This document shows, piece by piece, positions 44,041 to 52,572 of a stretch of 64,000 nt of DNA (position 1 is its first letter; every line of letters begins with the position of its first letter). Source of the DNA: QHWF01 sp036848175 (GTDB taxonomy: Bacteria > Acidobacteriota > Vicinamibacteria > Vicinamibacterales > CAVVIG01). A program made the translations under genes and the position numbers. The stretch covers positions 1 through 64,000 of the forward strand of contig DAIUKO010000002.1 of the NCBI GenBank assembly GCA_036848175.1. Direction: 5' to 3'. The notes below the pieces were generated by a model. The model ran no database searches and had not been told where the DNA came from. It worked only from the letters and a program-made list of their open reading frames with translations.

Positions 44041-44901
44041 ATGTCTGAGGCGCACCGCGGCGATGCCGCGCACGCGGGCGATCCGGCGCTGAACGCGGAT
44101 CGCGACGCGAAGATCGAACAACTGCTGCTGGTCGGCCTCGACCATTACTTCGCCGCGCAGTACGACCAGGCGATCAACGTCTGGACGCGCGCCCTGTTCC
44201 TCGATCGCAGTCATCCCCGCGCCCGCGCCTACATCGAACGCGCGCGCAGCGCCGTCGCCGAGCGTCAGCGTCAGTGCGAGGAGCTGCTGCACACGGGCGT
44301 GGAGGCGTTTCAGCGTGGAGAAGGCGACGAAGCGCGCCGCCTGCTGAAGGCCGCGATCGACGGCGGCGCGCCGCCGGACGAGGCGCTGGCGGTACTCGAG
44401 CGGCTCGATCGTCTGGAGACGGCGGCCACCTCAACCGTGCTGCCGCGCTCGCGTCAGGATTCGCCGCCGGCTCCGCGTCGTGCGGCAACACGATCCCGAT
44501 CCCGGCTCGGGATCGCCGCGACGATGGTGATCGTCACTTCTGCCCTGGCGCTGGGTGGGTACGCCGCGATGCCGAGGATTGACGCGGTATGGCGATCGTG
44601 GCTGGCGCAGCAGACCATCACGCCGGCGAATTCGCCGCCGCCGGTCGTGCGGGAACAACTGCTGGAGATTCCGCGACGCGGCGAGATGGCGCTGGCGCGC
44701 GCGCGCACGCTCGCCGCCGGCGGCCATTTGAACGATGCGCTCACGACGCTCGATCTGGTGCGGCCCACCGACCCGCAGCGGGCGGACGCTGACGCGCTTC
44801 GCGCCGACATTCAGCGGCAATTGCTCGCGCTCGTGCCGATGCCGGCGCAGCCGCCGATCGATCGCGACAAGGGGCCGAAAGGAGAGAGTCGCGTGCCATG
44901 A
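44041..44901 (+). CDS. TPR protein with one membrane segment
   Basis: This 286-residue protein has TPR-like helical repeats at about 28-60 (LLVGLDHYFAAQYDQAINVW) and 78-110, a polar linker, a membrane helix at about 157-177 (LGIAATMVIVTSALALGGYAA), and a further helical repeat outside (LLEIPRRGEMALARARTLAA). It may act as a scaffold at the inner membrane; I cannot assign a partner. I start at ATG 44041 (MSEAHRGDAA); the frame is open further upstream but there it is antisense to ftcD. It overlaps the zinc ribbon-RDD gene by 4 bases (ATGA). Confidence 0.8.
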   Translation: MSEAHRGDAAHAGDPALNADRDAKIEQLLLVGLDHYFAAQYDQAINVWTRALFLDRSHPRARAYIERARSAVAERQRQCEELLHTGVEAFQRGEGDEARRLLKAAIDGGAPPDEALAVLERLDRLETAATSTVLPRSRQDSPPAPRRAATRSRSRLGIAATMVIVTSALALGGYAAMPRIDAVWRSWLAQQTITPANSPPPVVREQLLEIPRRGEMALARARTLAAGGHLNDALTTLDLVRPTDPQRADADALRADIQRQLLALVPMPAQPPIDRDKGPKGESRVP

Positions 44902-45785
44902 AATGCCCCAAGTGCGGCTATCTCGGATTCGAGCACGTCGACCGCTGCCGCAATTGTGGATACGATTTTTCGCTGACGGCGCCCGCCACTCCCGATCTGT
45001 CGATTCACCGCGATACCGGCTTCGATCAGTCGATCGCCGATCTCTCGCTGGGTTCTCCAGAGTCGGCGAACGATGCGTCGGTCGAGCCGGACCTCGATGG
45101 CGTGCTCGGCGCGCCGGTGACAGCACACGCCGGCAAGCCTCCGTATTCAACCGCGGGCGAGCTGCCGCTCTTCGGCGCGCCGATCGAGGGCGACGAGCCG
45201 CTCATCACCAAACCGTCGCCGCCGCGAGCGCCGCTGGCGGTGAGGCGCGCGACCCCGGAAGTCGCGCGCGTTCGCGCCGAGCTCTCGCGGCCGCCGTCAC
45301 TGGATCTCTCGCTCGATTCCGAGCCCACTGAAGTTCAGAGCGATTCGTGGCAGCCGAGTCAGGCCGGTGAGACGGCAGAAGACGCCACCGTGAGTGCGCG
45401 TGTCATCGCCGTCGTCATCGACCTGATCATCCTCGCCATCATCGACGCCGTCGTGATCTACCTGACGATTAAGATCTGCGACATCACGCTGAACGAGATC
45501 GGCATCCTGCCCAAGGCGCCGCTCATCGCATTCCTGCTCGTGCAGAACGGCGGGTATCTCGTTGCGTTCACCGCGGGCGGTCAGACGCTCGGCAAGATGG
45601 CGGCGGGAATTCGCGTCGTGTCGGCCGACGCCGACGGCACGCTCGACGTGAGCCGCGCGTTCGTCCGCACGCTCGTGTGGCTGCTGCTCGCCGTGCCCGC
45701 CGGCCTCGGCTTCCTGACTGCGCTCTTCAGCCGCGATCATCGCGGCCTCCACGACCGCTTCGCCGGCACGCGCGTCATCCGGTGA
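44898..45785 (+). CDS. Zinc ribbon and RDD-domain membrane protein
   Basis: The N-terminus is a four-cysteine zinc ribbon (MKCPKCGYLGFEHVDRCRNC). A long polar, Pro-rich linker (about 30-155) follows. The C-terminal half is an RDD domain with three membrane helices (first VIAVVIDLIILAIIDAVVIY) and the signature AGGQTLGKMAAGIRVVS and DRFAGTRV. RDD proteins are poorly characterised; some act as sodium/proton antiporters or transport accessories. It has 295 residues, is coupled to the TPR gene upstream, and its stop overlaps the pgpA start. Confidence 0.87.
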   Translation: MKCPKCGYLGFEHVDRCRNCGYDFSLTAPATPDLSIHRDTGFDQSIADLSLGSPESANDASVEPDLDGVLGAPVTAHAGKPPYSTAGELPLFGAPIEGDEPLITKPSPPRAPLAVRRATPEVARVRAELSRPPSLDLSLDSEPTEVQSDSWQPSQAGETAEDATVSARVIAVVIDLIILAIIDAVVIYLTIKICDITLNEIGILPKAPLIAFLLVQNGGYLVAFTAGGQTLGKMAAGIRVVSADADGTLDVSRAFVRTLVWLLLAVPAGLGFLTALFSRDHRGLHDRFAGTRVIR

Positions 45786-46336
45786 AACCCGACGGGATTC
45801 GGGATTCGGGATTTGGGATTGGTGGGGATTCGCGGTTCGTGACTCGAATCCCGGGCGATCAAATCCCGAATCGCAAATCCCACATCCCCGCTCTGGCGAT
45901 CGCCACCGTGTTCGGTGTTGGCTATGCGCCGTTTGCTCCCGGCACGTTCGGATCGGCCGCGGGCCTCGTCGCCTGGTGGCTCGTTCCCGCGTCGGCAATC
46001 GCGCAGGGCCTGGCGATCGTCGCCATCTTCGCGATCGGTTCGTGGTCCGGCGGGATTGCCGAACGCCACTTTGGCCGCACCGATCCGGGACACGTCGTCA
46101 TCGACGAGGTGATGGGCATGCTCATCACGTTATTCCTGAATCCCGTCGGTTGGTTGGGCGCGCTCGCCGGATTCCTGCTGTTCCGCCTGTTCGACGTGAT
46201 CAAGCCGTGGCCATCGAACCGCCTCGAGCAGCTGCACGGCGGCATCGGCGTGATGGCAGACGACGGCATGGCGGCGATTTACGCCAACCTTGCGCTCCGC
46301 GCCGGTATCTGGCTCGCCAATCGTCTCGTTCAATGA
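45782..46336 (+). CDS. pgpA: Phosphatidylglycerophosphatase A
   Basis: PgpA removes the terminal phosphate of phosphatidylglycerophosphate to give phosphatidylglycerol. The family core begins at LAIATVFGVGYAPFAPGTFG and includes DPGHVVIDEVMGM and the RLFDVIKPWP motif. There are four hydrophobic helices. I start at GTG 45782, because it overlaps the previous stop (GTGA). This makes the first 30 or so residues a translation of the GGGATTC repeat array (GIRDSGFGIGGDS and similar); a GTG near 45839 would avoid most of it. With either start the catalytic core is complete. Confidence 0.85.
   Translation: MKPDGIRDSGFGIGGDSRFVTRIPGDQIPNRKSHIPALAIATVFGVGYAPFAPGTFGSAAGLVAWWLVPASAIAQGLAIVAIFAIGSWSGGIAERHFGRTDPGHVVIDEVMGMLITLFLNPVGWLGALAGFLLFRLFDVIKPWPSNRLEQLHGGIGVMADDGMAAIYANLALRAGIWLANRLVQ
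45794..45890. repeat. GGGATTC heptamer array inside pgpA 5' end
   Basis: GGGATTC, GGGATTC, GGGATTT, GGGATTG run in exact 7-base steps from 45794, with another GGGATTC near 45825. The reverse-complement arm (CGAATCCC, CAAATCCCGAATCGC, AAATCCC) spans about 45845-45885. The repeat is in frame with pgpA. Confidence 0.85.
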
Positions 46337-47589
46337 AAGCCTGCATCCTCGCCGTTGGCAGCGAAATGCTGACGCCGTTTCGCGTCGACACGAATTCGCT
46401 CTTCATCACGGAGCGCCTGAACACCATCGGCTATGACGTGCGTCTGAAAGCCGTCATCGGCGACGATGTCGACGAGCTCGCCGACGTCATCGAGAGCGCG
46501 CTCGACTGGGCGGATCTCATCGTGACGAGCGGCGGGCTCGGTCCGACCGAAGACGACATCACGCGCGACGCGGTGGCGCGGGTTCTGGACGTGTCGATGG
46601 ACGTGGACGAGCGGATCGTCGATCGAATTCGCGAGCGGTTCGCGCGGCGCAATCTGGCGATGCCGGCGATCAACCGGCGTCAAGGCATGGTGCCGCGGGG
46701 CGCGACGGTGATCGACAACCCGAACGGCACTGCGCCCGGTCTCTGGATCGAGCACGGCCGCACGGCGATCGTGATGCTGCCCGGCCCGCCTCGCGAGCTG
46801 AAGCCGATGTTCGAGGCGCTCGTGCGCGACCGCCTCGCCGTCAACGCTGCCGGCGCAGCTCTTTTCCGCCGCGTGTTGAAGATCACCGGTCGAACCGAGT
46901 CAGACGTCGATGCGCACGTGCAGCCGATTTACGGCCAGTGGACGGCGCAACAGATTCCCATCAGCACGACGATCCTCGCCGTGCTCGGTCAAATCGAGCT
47001 GCATCTCACGGCTCGAGCGGCCGGTCAGGCCGAAGCGGACACGGCGCTCGACTCGGCCGTGCGGCAGCTCGAAGAGGCGCTGGCGCCTGCCGTCTACAGC
47101 ACCGACGGACGTCCCCTCGAACACGTGATCGGCGATCTACTTCGCGAGAAGAAATTGACGATTGCGGTCGCCGAATCGTGTACCGGCGGACTTCTGGCGT
47201 CGCGGTTGACGGACGTGCCGGGCAGCTCCGACTACGTCGAGCGCGGCGTCGTGTGCTACAGCAATCGGTCGAAGATCGAGATGGTCGGAGTGCCGGAGGC
47301 GCTGATTCAGCAGCACGGCGCCGTCAGCGAGCCCGTCGCGGAAGCAATGGCATCCGGCATTCGCGAGCGCGCGCGCACGAACATCGGCATCGGAATCACC
47401 GGCATCGCCGGGCCGGGCGGCGGCACGCCGGAGAAACCGGTCGGCACGGTGTGCATCGCCGTCGTCGTCGACGATCGGACGCGAGTCCGCACGTTCCCGT
47501 TCTTCGGCGGCCGTGAGATGGTGAAGTTTCAAGCCACGCAGGCCGCGATGAACATGTTGCGGTTGCTGTTGATCAAAGGGGCGGCCTGA
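46333..47589 (+). CDS. cinA: CinA-type nicotinamide-nucleotide amidase
   Basis: The protein has the full two-domain CinA layout. The N-terminal MoCF/MoeA-like (COG1058) domain (MKACILAVGSEMLTPFRVDT, with TSGGLGPTEDDITRDA) has ADP-ribose pyrophosphatase activity in characterised members. The C-terminal amidase domain (LTIAVAESCTGGLLASRLTD, GITGIAGPGGGTPEKPVG) deamidates NMN, so the protein takes part in NAD salvage. It has 418 residues, normal. Its ATG overlaps the pgpA stop (ATGA). A GC-rich hairpin (47578-47600) overlaps its stop codon. Confidence 0.94.
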   Translation: MKACILAVGSEMLTPFRVDTNSLFITERLNTIGYDVRLKAVIGDDVDELADVIESALDWADLIVTSGGLGPTEDDITRDAVARVLDVSMDVDERIVDRIRERFARRNLAMPAINRRQGMVPRGATVIDNPNGTAPGLWIEHGRTAIVMLPGPPRELKPMFEALVRDRLAVNAAGAALFRRVLKITGRTESDVDAHVQPIYGQWTAQQIPISTTILAVLGQIELHLTARAAGQAEADTALDSAVRQLEEALAPAVYSTDGRPLEHVIGDLLREKKLTIAVAESCTGGLLASRLTDVPGSSDYVERGVVCYSNRSKIEMVGVPEALIQQHGAVSEPVAEAMASGIRERARTNIGIGITGIAGPGGGTPEKPVGTVCIAVVVDDRTRVRTFPFFGGREMVKFQATQAAMNMLRLLLIKGAA

Positions 47590-47600
47590 AGGCCGTCCCC
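47578..47600. repeat. GC-rich hairpin at cinA stop
   Basis: GGGGCGGCC-TGAA-GGCCGTCCCC forms a stem with one bulged T. The loop contains the cinA stop codon. A weaker, similar structure (GAGGAGGCC...GGCGTCCCTC) lies at about 47628-47650, just before thpR. No T run follows. Confidence 0.55.
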
Positions 47601-47652
47601 GACGTCATGTGTAGCGGTACGTGTAGAGGAGGCCCTTCAAGGCGTCCCTCAT

Positions 47653-48231
47653 ATGCGCCTGTTCATCGCGATCGATCTGGACGACGAAGCGCGTGCGGCG
47701 ATCGCCGATGAGCAGCGGCGCATGAAGGCCGCGTTCGACGCCTCACGGTCGTCGATCAAATGGGTGCGTCCCGATCACATGCACCTCACGCTTGTGTTTC
47801 TCGGCGAGGTCCAGGAGACGCGCGCGCCGGCGATTATCGACGCCATGAGCCAGCCTGTCGTGCAGGCGCCCTTCGATCTCGCTTTCGCCGGCATCGGTCT
47901 GTTTCCACCGCGCGGCGCGCCGAACGTGTTGTGGGTCGGCGCCGCGGCGGGCGAGGCCGACAGCATCGAGCTGCAGCGTGAACTGGCCGACCGCCTGCTG
48001 CGGCTTGGCATCGCGCTCGAACAGCGGCCGTTCCATCCGCATCTCACGCTCGCCCGGTGGAAGACGTCGCGCGGCGCCGATCGGTCGCGGGCGCTCGCGG
48101 CCGGCCGCGACGGGGCGATCGCAAGGGTCCACGTCGATCACGCGACCCTGTATCAGAGTCGCCTGTCGGCAGCCGGACCGACGTACACAGCGCTGGCGCG
48201 TGCTACGCTCTCAGCGTCACGGCGGCCCTGA
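47653..48231 (+). CDS. thpR: RNA 2',3'-cyclic phosphodiesterase (LigT/ThpR)
   Basis: The 192-residue protein is a 2H phosphoesterase. Both catalytic HxTL motifs are present, in DHMHLTLVFLGEV and FHPHLTLARWK. Family members hydrolyse RNA 2',3'-cyclic phosphate ends and have in vitro 2'-5' ligase activity. The N-terminus MRLFIAIDL is typical. It lies 63 bases after cinA and 93 before plsY in the same orientation. Confidence 0.92.
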   Translation: MRLFIAIDLDDEARAAIADEQRRMKAAFDASRSSIKWVRPDHMHLTLVFLGEVQETRAPAIIDAMSQPVVQAPFDLAFAGIGLFPPRGAPNVLWVGAAAGEADSIELQRELADRLLRLGIALEQRPFHPHLTLARWKTSRGADRSRALAAGRDGAIARVHVDHATLYQSRLSAAGPTYTALARATLSASRRP

Positions 48232-48287
48232 CTGGGCCGCCCGACGAGCGAAATCAAAGGAGCCACGGGCAACAGCCTCACTCGCAG

Positions 48288-48308
48288 GGCGGCCCTTTCA
48301 GGGCCGCC
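48288..48308. repeat. GC-rich hairpin in the thpR-plsY gap
   Basis: GGCGGCCC-TTTCA-GGGCCGCC is a perfect 8-bp inverted repeat, 16 bases before the plsY start. It has the same shape as the element at 9962-9982. It leaves no clear Shine-Dalgarno for plsY outside its right arm. Confidence 0.65.
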
Positions 48309-48324
48309 GTCTCGAACGGGACGC

Positions 48325-48909
48325 ATGGGATTCCTGATTCTGGCGGCGTACTTGATCGGGTCGATTCCCTTCGCGCTGCTGCTCGCGCGGCGATGGGGCG
48401 CGAGCGATCTCCGCCGCGTGGGCAGCGGCAATCTCGGCGCGGCCAACGTGATGCGGACGAGCGGCATCACCGCCGGCATCCTGGTGGCGATTCTCGACAT
48501 CACCAAAGGCGCGGCCAGCGTCATGCTCGCGGCCCGTTTGAGCGGCAACGCCGCCGCGCCGGCGGCGGCAGGACTGGCCGCGATCGTCGGCCACATCTAT
48601 CCGATCTGGCTGCGCTTTCGCGGCGGCAAAGGCGTCGCCACGGCGTGCGGCGTCTTTTCGGTCCTCACGCCGCTGGCGATTCCACCGGCGCTCGCCATCT
48701 TCCTGATCACCGTCACGCTGACGAAGTACATCTCCCTCGGATCGCTTCTCGCGACGATCGCGCTGCCGCCGATCGCCTATGCGCTCGGCAGCGAGGCCGC
48801 GGCTGTCGTCGCGGCATGTCTCGCGGCCACGATCATCGTCTTCCGGCATCGATCGAACCTCGTCCGGCTGCGCATGGGCACCGAGCGCCGGCTCGGAGCG
48901 CGTGTGTGA
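48325..48909 (+). CDS. plsY: Glycerol-3-phosphate acyltransferase PlsY
   Basis: PlsY transfers the acyl group of acyl-phosphate to glycerol-3-phosphate, the first step of phospholipid synthesis in most bacteria. It has 194 residues with about seven membrane segments. The three cytoplasmic motifs are visible: GSIPFALLLARR, GSGNLGAANVMR and RFRGGKGVATACG. The next gene, gpsA, makes its substrate, and the gpsA start overlaps the plsY stop. Confidence 0.95.
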   Translation: MGFLILAAYLIGSIPFALLLARRWGASDLRRVGSGNLGAANVMRTSGITAGILVAILDITKGAASVMLAARLSGNAAAPAAAGLAAIVGHIYPIWLRFRGGKGVATACGVFSVLTPLAIPPALAIFLITVTLTKYISLGSLLATIALPPIAYALGSEAAAVVAACLAATIIVFRHRSNLVRLRMGTERRLGARV

Positions 48910-49931
48910 TCGACGAGAGAGTCGACGCCTTGCGTGCGGTGACCATCCTCGGCGCCGGCAGTTGGGGAACCGCGCTGGCCGTTCATCTCGGACGCGTCGG
49001 CCACGACGTCCGGCTGTGGGCGCGCGACGAGGTGCTGGCGCGTGAGATGGAGACGCGTCGGGCGAATGCGATCTATTTGCCGAACGTCACGTTGCCGCCA
49101 AGCGTGTCGGTGACGCCGTCGATCGCCGATGCCCTGCGAGCAACGGGGCTCGTCGTTGTCGCGATTCCATCCCACGGCTGCCGCGCCGTGATCACTGCCG
49201 CGGCGCCGCACATCGCCGCAGGCGCGGTGCTCGTCAGCTCGACGAAAGGACTCGAGGCCGAGACGCTGCGTCGGATGTCCGAGGTCATCGCCGAGGAGGC
49301 GGGGCCGTCTCACCCGGTTGTCGTGCTGTCGGGGCCGAGCTTTGCCGCTGAAGTCGCACAGCAACTGCCGACGGCGGTGCTGGCCGCGTCATCCGACGCC
49401 CAGGCGATGGCGCTGGTGCAGGCCGAGTTTCGCGGCCCGTACTTTCGCCTCTACGGCAGCGACGACGTGATCGGCGTCGAGATCGGCGGCGCGCTCAAGA
49501 ACATCATCGCGATTGCCGCCGGCGTCGTCGAAGGCCTCGGTCTCGGTCACAACGCGCTGGCGGCGCTCATCACCCGTGGTCTCGCCGAGCTCACGCGGCT
49601 CGCGTGCGCGGCCGGCGGCCGGCGCGAAACGCTCGCGGGATTGAGCGGGCTCGGCGATCTCGTGCTCACGTGTACCGGTAATCTGAGCCGGAACCGGCAC
49701 GTCGGCATCGAGCTGGCCCGCGGCCGTCGTCTCGCCGACATCCTGGCGGGCATGAAAATGATCGCCGAAGGTGTGCGGACCACGGGCGCCGCGCTCGCAC
49801 TCGGCGAGCGCTACGGCGTAGAGCTCCCGATCGCGACGCAAATGGGCGAGGTGCTGGCCGGCCGCGTCGACGTGCGCACGGCCATCGAAACGCTGATGCT
49901 GCGGCGCCAGCGGGCCGAGCATGAAGTGTAA
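48906..49931 (+). CDS. gpsA: Glycerol-3-phosphate dehydrogenase (NAD(P)+)
   Basis: GpsA reduces dihydroxyacetone phosphate to sn-glycerol-3-phosphate for phospholipid synthesis. The Rossmann motif GAGSWGTALAVHLG is near the N-terminus, the catalytic lysine lies in GGALKNIIAIAAG, and the substrate-binding region has GLSGLGDLVLTCTGNLSRNR. GTG at 48906 overlaps the plsY stop (GTGA) and gives 341 residues; GTG at 48939 would start closer to the family N-terminus and is a fair alternative. The operon with plsY makes biochemical sense. Confidence 0.95.
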   Translation: MIDERVDALRAVTILGAGSWGTALAVHLGRVGHDVRLWARDEVLAREMETRRANAIYLPNVTLPPSVSVTPSIADALRATGLVVVAIPSHGCRAVITAAAPHIAAGAVLVSSTKGLEAETLRRMSEVIAEEAGPSHPVVVLSGPSFAAEVAQQLPTAVLAASSDAQAMALVQAEFRGPYFRLYGSDDVIGVEIGGALKNIIAIAAGVVEGLGLGHNALAALITRGLAELTRLACAAGGRRETLAGLSGLGDLVLTCTGNLSRNRHVGIELARGRRLADILAGMKMIAEGVRTTGAALALGERYGVELPIATQMGEVLAGRVDVRTAIETLMLRRQRAEHEV

Positions 49932-49941
49932 GATCGGCCGA

Positions 49942-50865
49942 ATGGGTTTCCTCGGCCGCATTCGCGACGGCCTCTCGCGCACCAAACAACAGATCGTCGA
50001 ACGCTTCGACGACATCGTCCGCCTCGCTGATGAGCCGCAGCGGCGATCGCGGGCCATCGACGTCGAAACCGTCGACGCGCTCGAGGAACTGCTCATTTCC
50101 GCCGACATCGGCGTCGCCGCGACGGATCGCATCATCGCGGCGGTGAAGTCGCGTCCGCCGAACGGCGCGAGTCTGCGCGATCTCGTCAAGGGGGAGATTC
50201 ACGGCGTGTTCGCGTCCGTCGATCGCCCCGTCACGGTTGGGCAGCATCCAAAGGTCACGTTGATCGTCGGCGTCAACGGCACCGGCAAGACGACGACGGT
50301 CGGGAAACTCGCGAATCTCTTGAAAGCCGAAGGCCAGATGCCGCTCATCTGCGCGGCCGACACGTTTCGCGCCGCCGCCGTCGAGCAGCTCGAGATCTGG
50401 GCCAAGCGCGCTGGCGTCGACATGATCCGCGCGAAGGAGGGCTCGGATCCGGCGGCTGTCGTGTTCGATGCGATTTCGTCGGGAAAGGCCAAAGGGCGCG
50501 ATCCGATCCTCGTCGACACCGCCGGCCGCCTGCACACGCGCGTCAACTTGATGAACGAGCTCGACAAGATCCGCCGGATCGCGTCGCGCGAAGTGCCGGG
50601 CGCGCCCCAGGAAGTGTTGCTCGTGCTCGATGCGACGGTCGGCCAGAACGGCGTGACCCAGGCACGCGAATTCATGGGCGCTGCCGGCGTGAACGGCATC
50701 GTGTTGACCAAGCTCGATGGTACGGCAAAGGGCGGCGTCGCGGTCGCGATCGCCCACGATCTCAAGCTGCCGATCCGCTACGTCGGCGTGGGCGAGGGGA
50801 TCGACGACCTCGTCCCCTTCGACGCCAACGAGTACGTCGATGGTTTGTTCGAAGAGACATGGTAG
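49942..50865 (+). CDS. ftsY: Signal recognition particle receptor FtsY
   Basis: FtsY docks SRP-ribosome complexes at the membrane. This 307-residue form has a short N-terminus without the long acidic A domain of E. coli, then the helical N domain (about 5-80) and the GTPase G domain with GVNGTGKTTTVGKLA, ADTFRAAAVEQLE, DTAGRLHT and TKLDGTAKGG. I start at ATG 49942 (MGFLGRIRDGL), which follows the gpsA stop by 10 bases; a frame from 49921 overlaps gpsA. The SRP protein itself (ffh) is encoded 3.5 kb downstream. Confidence 0.95.
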   Translation: MGFLGRIRDGLSRTKQQIVERFDDIVRLADEPQRRSRAIDVETVDALEELLISADIGVAATDRIIAAVKSRPPNGASLRDLVKGEIHGVFASVDRPVTVGQHPKVTLIVGVNGTGKTTTVGKLANLLKAEGQMPLICAADTFRAAAVEQLEIWAKRAGVDMIRAKEGSDPAAVVFDAISSGKAKGRDPILVDTAGRLHTRVNLMNELDKIRRIASREVPGAPQEVLLVLDATVGQNGVTQAREFMGAAGVNGIVLTKLDGTAKGGVAVAIAHDLKLPIRYVGVGEGIDDLVPFDANEYVDGLFEETW

Positions 50866-51965
50866 CGACTGCGGCCAATCCTGCGCGCGATCACCAGTAC
50901 ATGGACCGCGCGCTGTTTCATGCCGCGCGCGGCCGCGGCCGGACGAGGCCGAACCCTCTGGTCGGCGCGGTCGTCGTGTCGCCGGAGGGCGTCATCGTCG
51001 GCACCGGCTATCACGCCCGCGCAGGAGAACCACATGCGGAAGTCCGGGCGCTGGCTGAAGCCGGCGAACGCGCGCAAGGCTCGACGTTGTATTGCACGCT
51101 CGAGCCATGCTGTCACCACGGGCGCACAGGTCCGTGCGTGGTTCGCATCGTCGAGAGCCGGATCGCCCGCGTCGTCGCGTCGGTGGAGGATCCGAATCCG
51201 CTGGTGCGAGGCCAGGGGTTTGCGTTCCTGCGCGCGCACGGCCTCACGGTCGACGTCGGCGTCTGCGCCGACCGCGCGATCGATCTCAATCAGCCGTTCT
51301 TCACGCTCATGCGCGAGCATCGGCCGTTCGTGATCCTGAAGGCGGCGACGAGCCTGGACGGCCGCATCGCCGAATCGCCGGGCCGGCGGACGCAGCTCAG
51401 CTCGGCGCCGGCAAACCGTCACGTGCACTGCTTCCGGGCCGAGGTCGACGCCATCGGCGTCGGCAGCGGGACAGTACTCATCGACGATCCGGAATTGACG
51501 GCGCGCGGCGTCTATCGCGAGGATCCGCTCTGCCGAATCGTGTTCGACCGCAGCCTGCGGACGCCGCCGTCGGCACGCATGCACTCGACAGGCGTGGATT
51601 CGCCTGTCATCATCGTGACCACGGCTGAGGCGGCGAGCCGGACGGAACTGCGGAGGCCGCTCGAGGATGCGGGGGTGGAGATCGAGGTCGCGCGCGACGG
51701 CACCTTCCGCGCCGCGCTCGAACGGTTGGCCGCGCGCGACATCGGATCGCTGATGCTCGAGGGCGGCGCCGCGCTGCACTGCGCCGCGTGGGACGAAGGA
51801 CTCGTCGATTTCGTCAGCCTCTACGTCACGCCGCACGTCCTCGGCGCCGCCGGCGTGGAACTGCTGCGCTCACGATCGTTCTCGACCTCCGCGCTGCACA
51901 AGCTCGTCGTGGCGCCGCTCGGTCCCGACGTGCTGATTGAAGGGTATGTTCACAGGCCTCATTGA
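50859..51965 (+). CDS. ribD: Riboflavin biosynthesis deaminase/reductase RibD
   Basis: This bifunctional enzyme deaminates the pyrimidine from GTP cyclohydrolase II and then reduces its ribose. The N-terminal deaminase has the zinc site HAEVRAL and CTLEPCCHHGRTGPC. The C-terminal reductase starts near RPFVILKAATSLDGRIA and has VGSGTVLIDDPELTAR. It has 368 residues. The ATG overlaps the ftsY stop, and the gene overlaps ribE by 20 bases. Confidence 0.96.
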   Translation: MVATAANPARDHQYMDRALFHAARGRGRTRPNPLVGAVVVSPEGVIVGTGYHARAGEPHAEVRALAEAGERAQGSTLYCTLEPCCHHGRTGPCVVRIVESRIARVVASVEDPNPLVRGQGFAFLRAHGLTVDVGVCADRAIDLNQPFFTLMREHRPFVILKAATSLDGRIAESPGRRTQLSSAPANRHVHCFRAEVDAIGVGSGTVLIDDPELTARGVYREDPLCRIVFDRSLRTPPSARMHSTGVDSPVIIVTTAEAASRTELRRPLEDAGVEIEVARDGTFRAALERLAARDIGSLMLEGGAALHCAAWDEGLVDFVSLYVTPHVLGAAGVELLRSRSFSTSALHKLVVAPLGPDVLIEGYVHRPH

Positions 51966-52572
51966 AGCGGTCGGCGAGCTCGTCGAGCGCAAACCGACGA
52001 GCGGCGGCTTCCGGCTGCGCATCGCGACGGCGATCGCGCCGGAGCTCGCCCCGGGCGACAGCATCGCGGTGAACGGGGTGTGCCTGACCGTCATCCTGAC
52101 TGAGGCCGACGAGCTGCACGCGGACGTCGGACCGGAGACGGTGCGCGTCACGACGCTCGGCGGGCTGCCGCGCGGGGGCCGCGTCAATCTCGAGCGGCCG
52201 CTTCGCGCCGACAGCCGCTTCGGCGGCCATTTCGTGCAGGGCCACGTCGACGCGATCGGGCACATCGAGGACCTCCGCGCCGACGCCGACTTTCACTGGA
52301 TGACCGTGAGCTTTCCCCCGCATCTCGCGCCGTACATCGTCCACAAGGGATCGATCGCGGTCGATGGCATCAGTCTGACCGTCGCCGGCCTCGGCGCCGA
52401 TCGCTTCGACATCATGGTCGTGCCGTACACGATGACGCACACCAACATCGGCGGCGCGCAAATCAGGGACCGCGTCAACCTCGAATGCGATATGGTCGGG
52501 AAATACGTCGTGCGGGCGGCGGAGCTCGCCGGCCTCACGCTCAGTGTGGGCAGACATGAAACGACGCATTGA
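51946..52572 (+). CDS. ribE: Riboflavin synthase, alpha chain
   Basis: It dismutates two 6,7-dimethyl-8-ribityllumazine molecules to riboflavin and the pyrimidine precursor. The N-terminal MFTGLIEAVGELV is diagnostic. Two lumazine-binding repeats are seen (first with NGVCLTV, second with GISLTVAGL). It has 208 residues. The ATG at 51946 lies inside the 3' end of ribD; ribBA starts inside its own 3' end. Confidence 0.96.
   Translation: MFTGLIEAVGELVERKPTSGGFRLRIATAIAPELAPGDSIAVNGVCLTVILTEADELHADVGPETVRVTTLGGLPRGGRVNLERPLRADSRFGGHFVQGHVDAIGHIEDLRADADFHWMTVSFPPHLAPYIVHKGSIAVDGISLTVAGLGADRFDIMVVPYTMTHTNIGGAQIRDRVNLECDMVGKYVVRAAELAGLTLSVGRHETTH

Noticed and set aside
45677..45781. Upstream start of pgpA inside the RDD gene
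   Set aside because: The extra residues are Arg/Pro-rich shadow sequence of the RDD gene; the GTGA overlap at 45782 is a better start.
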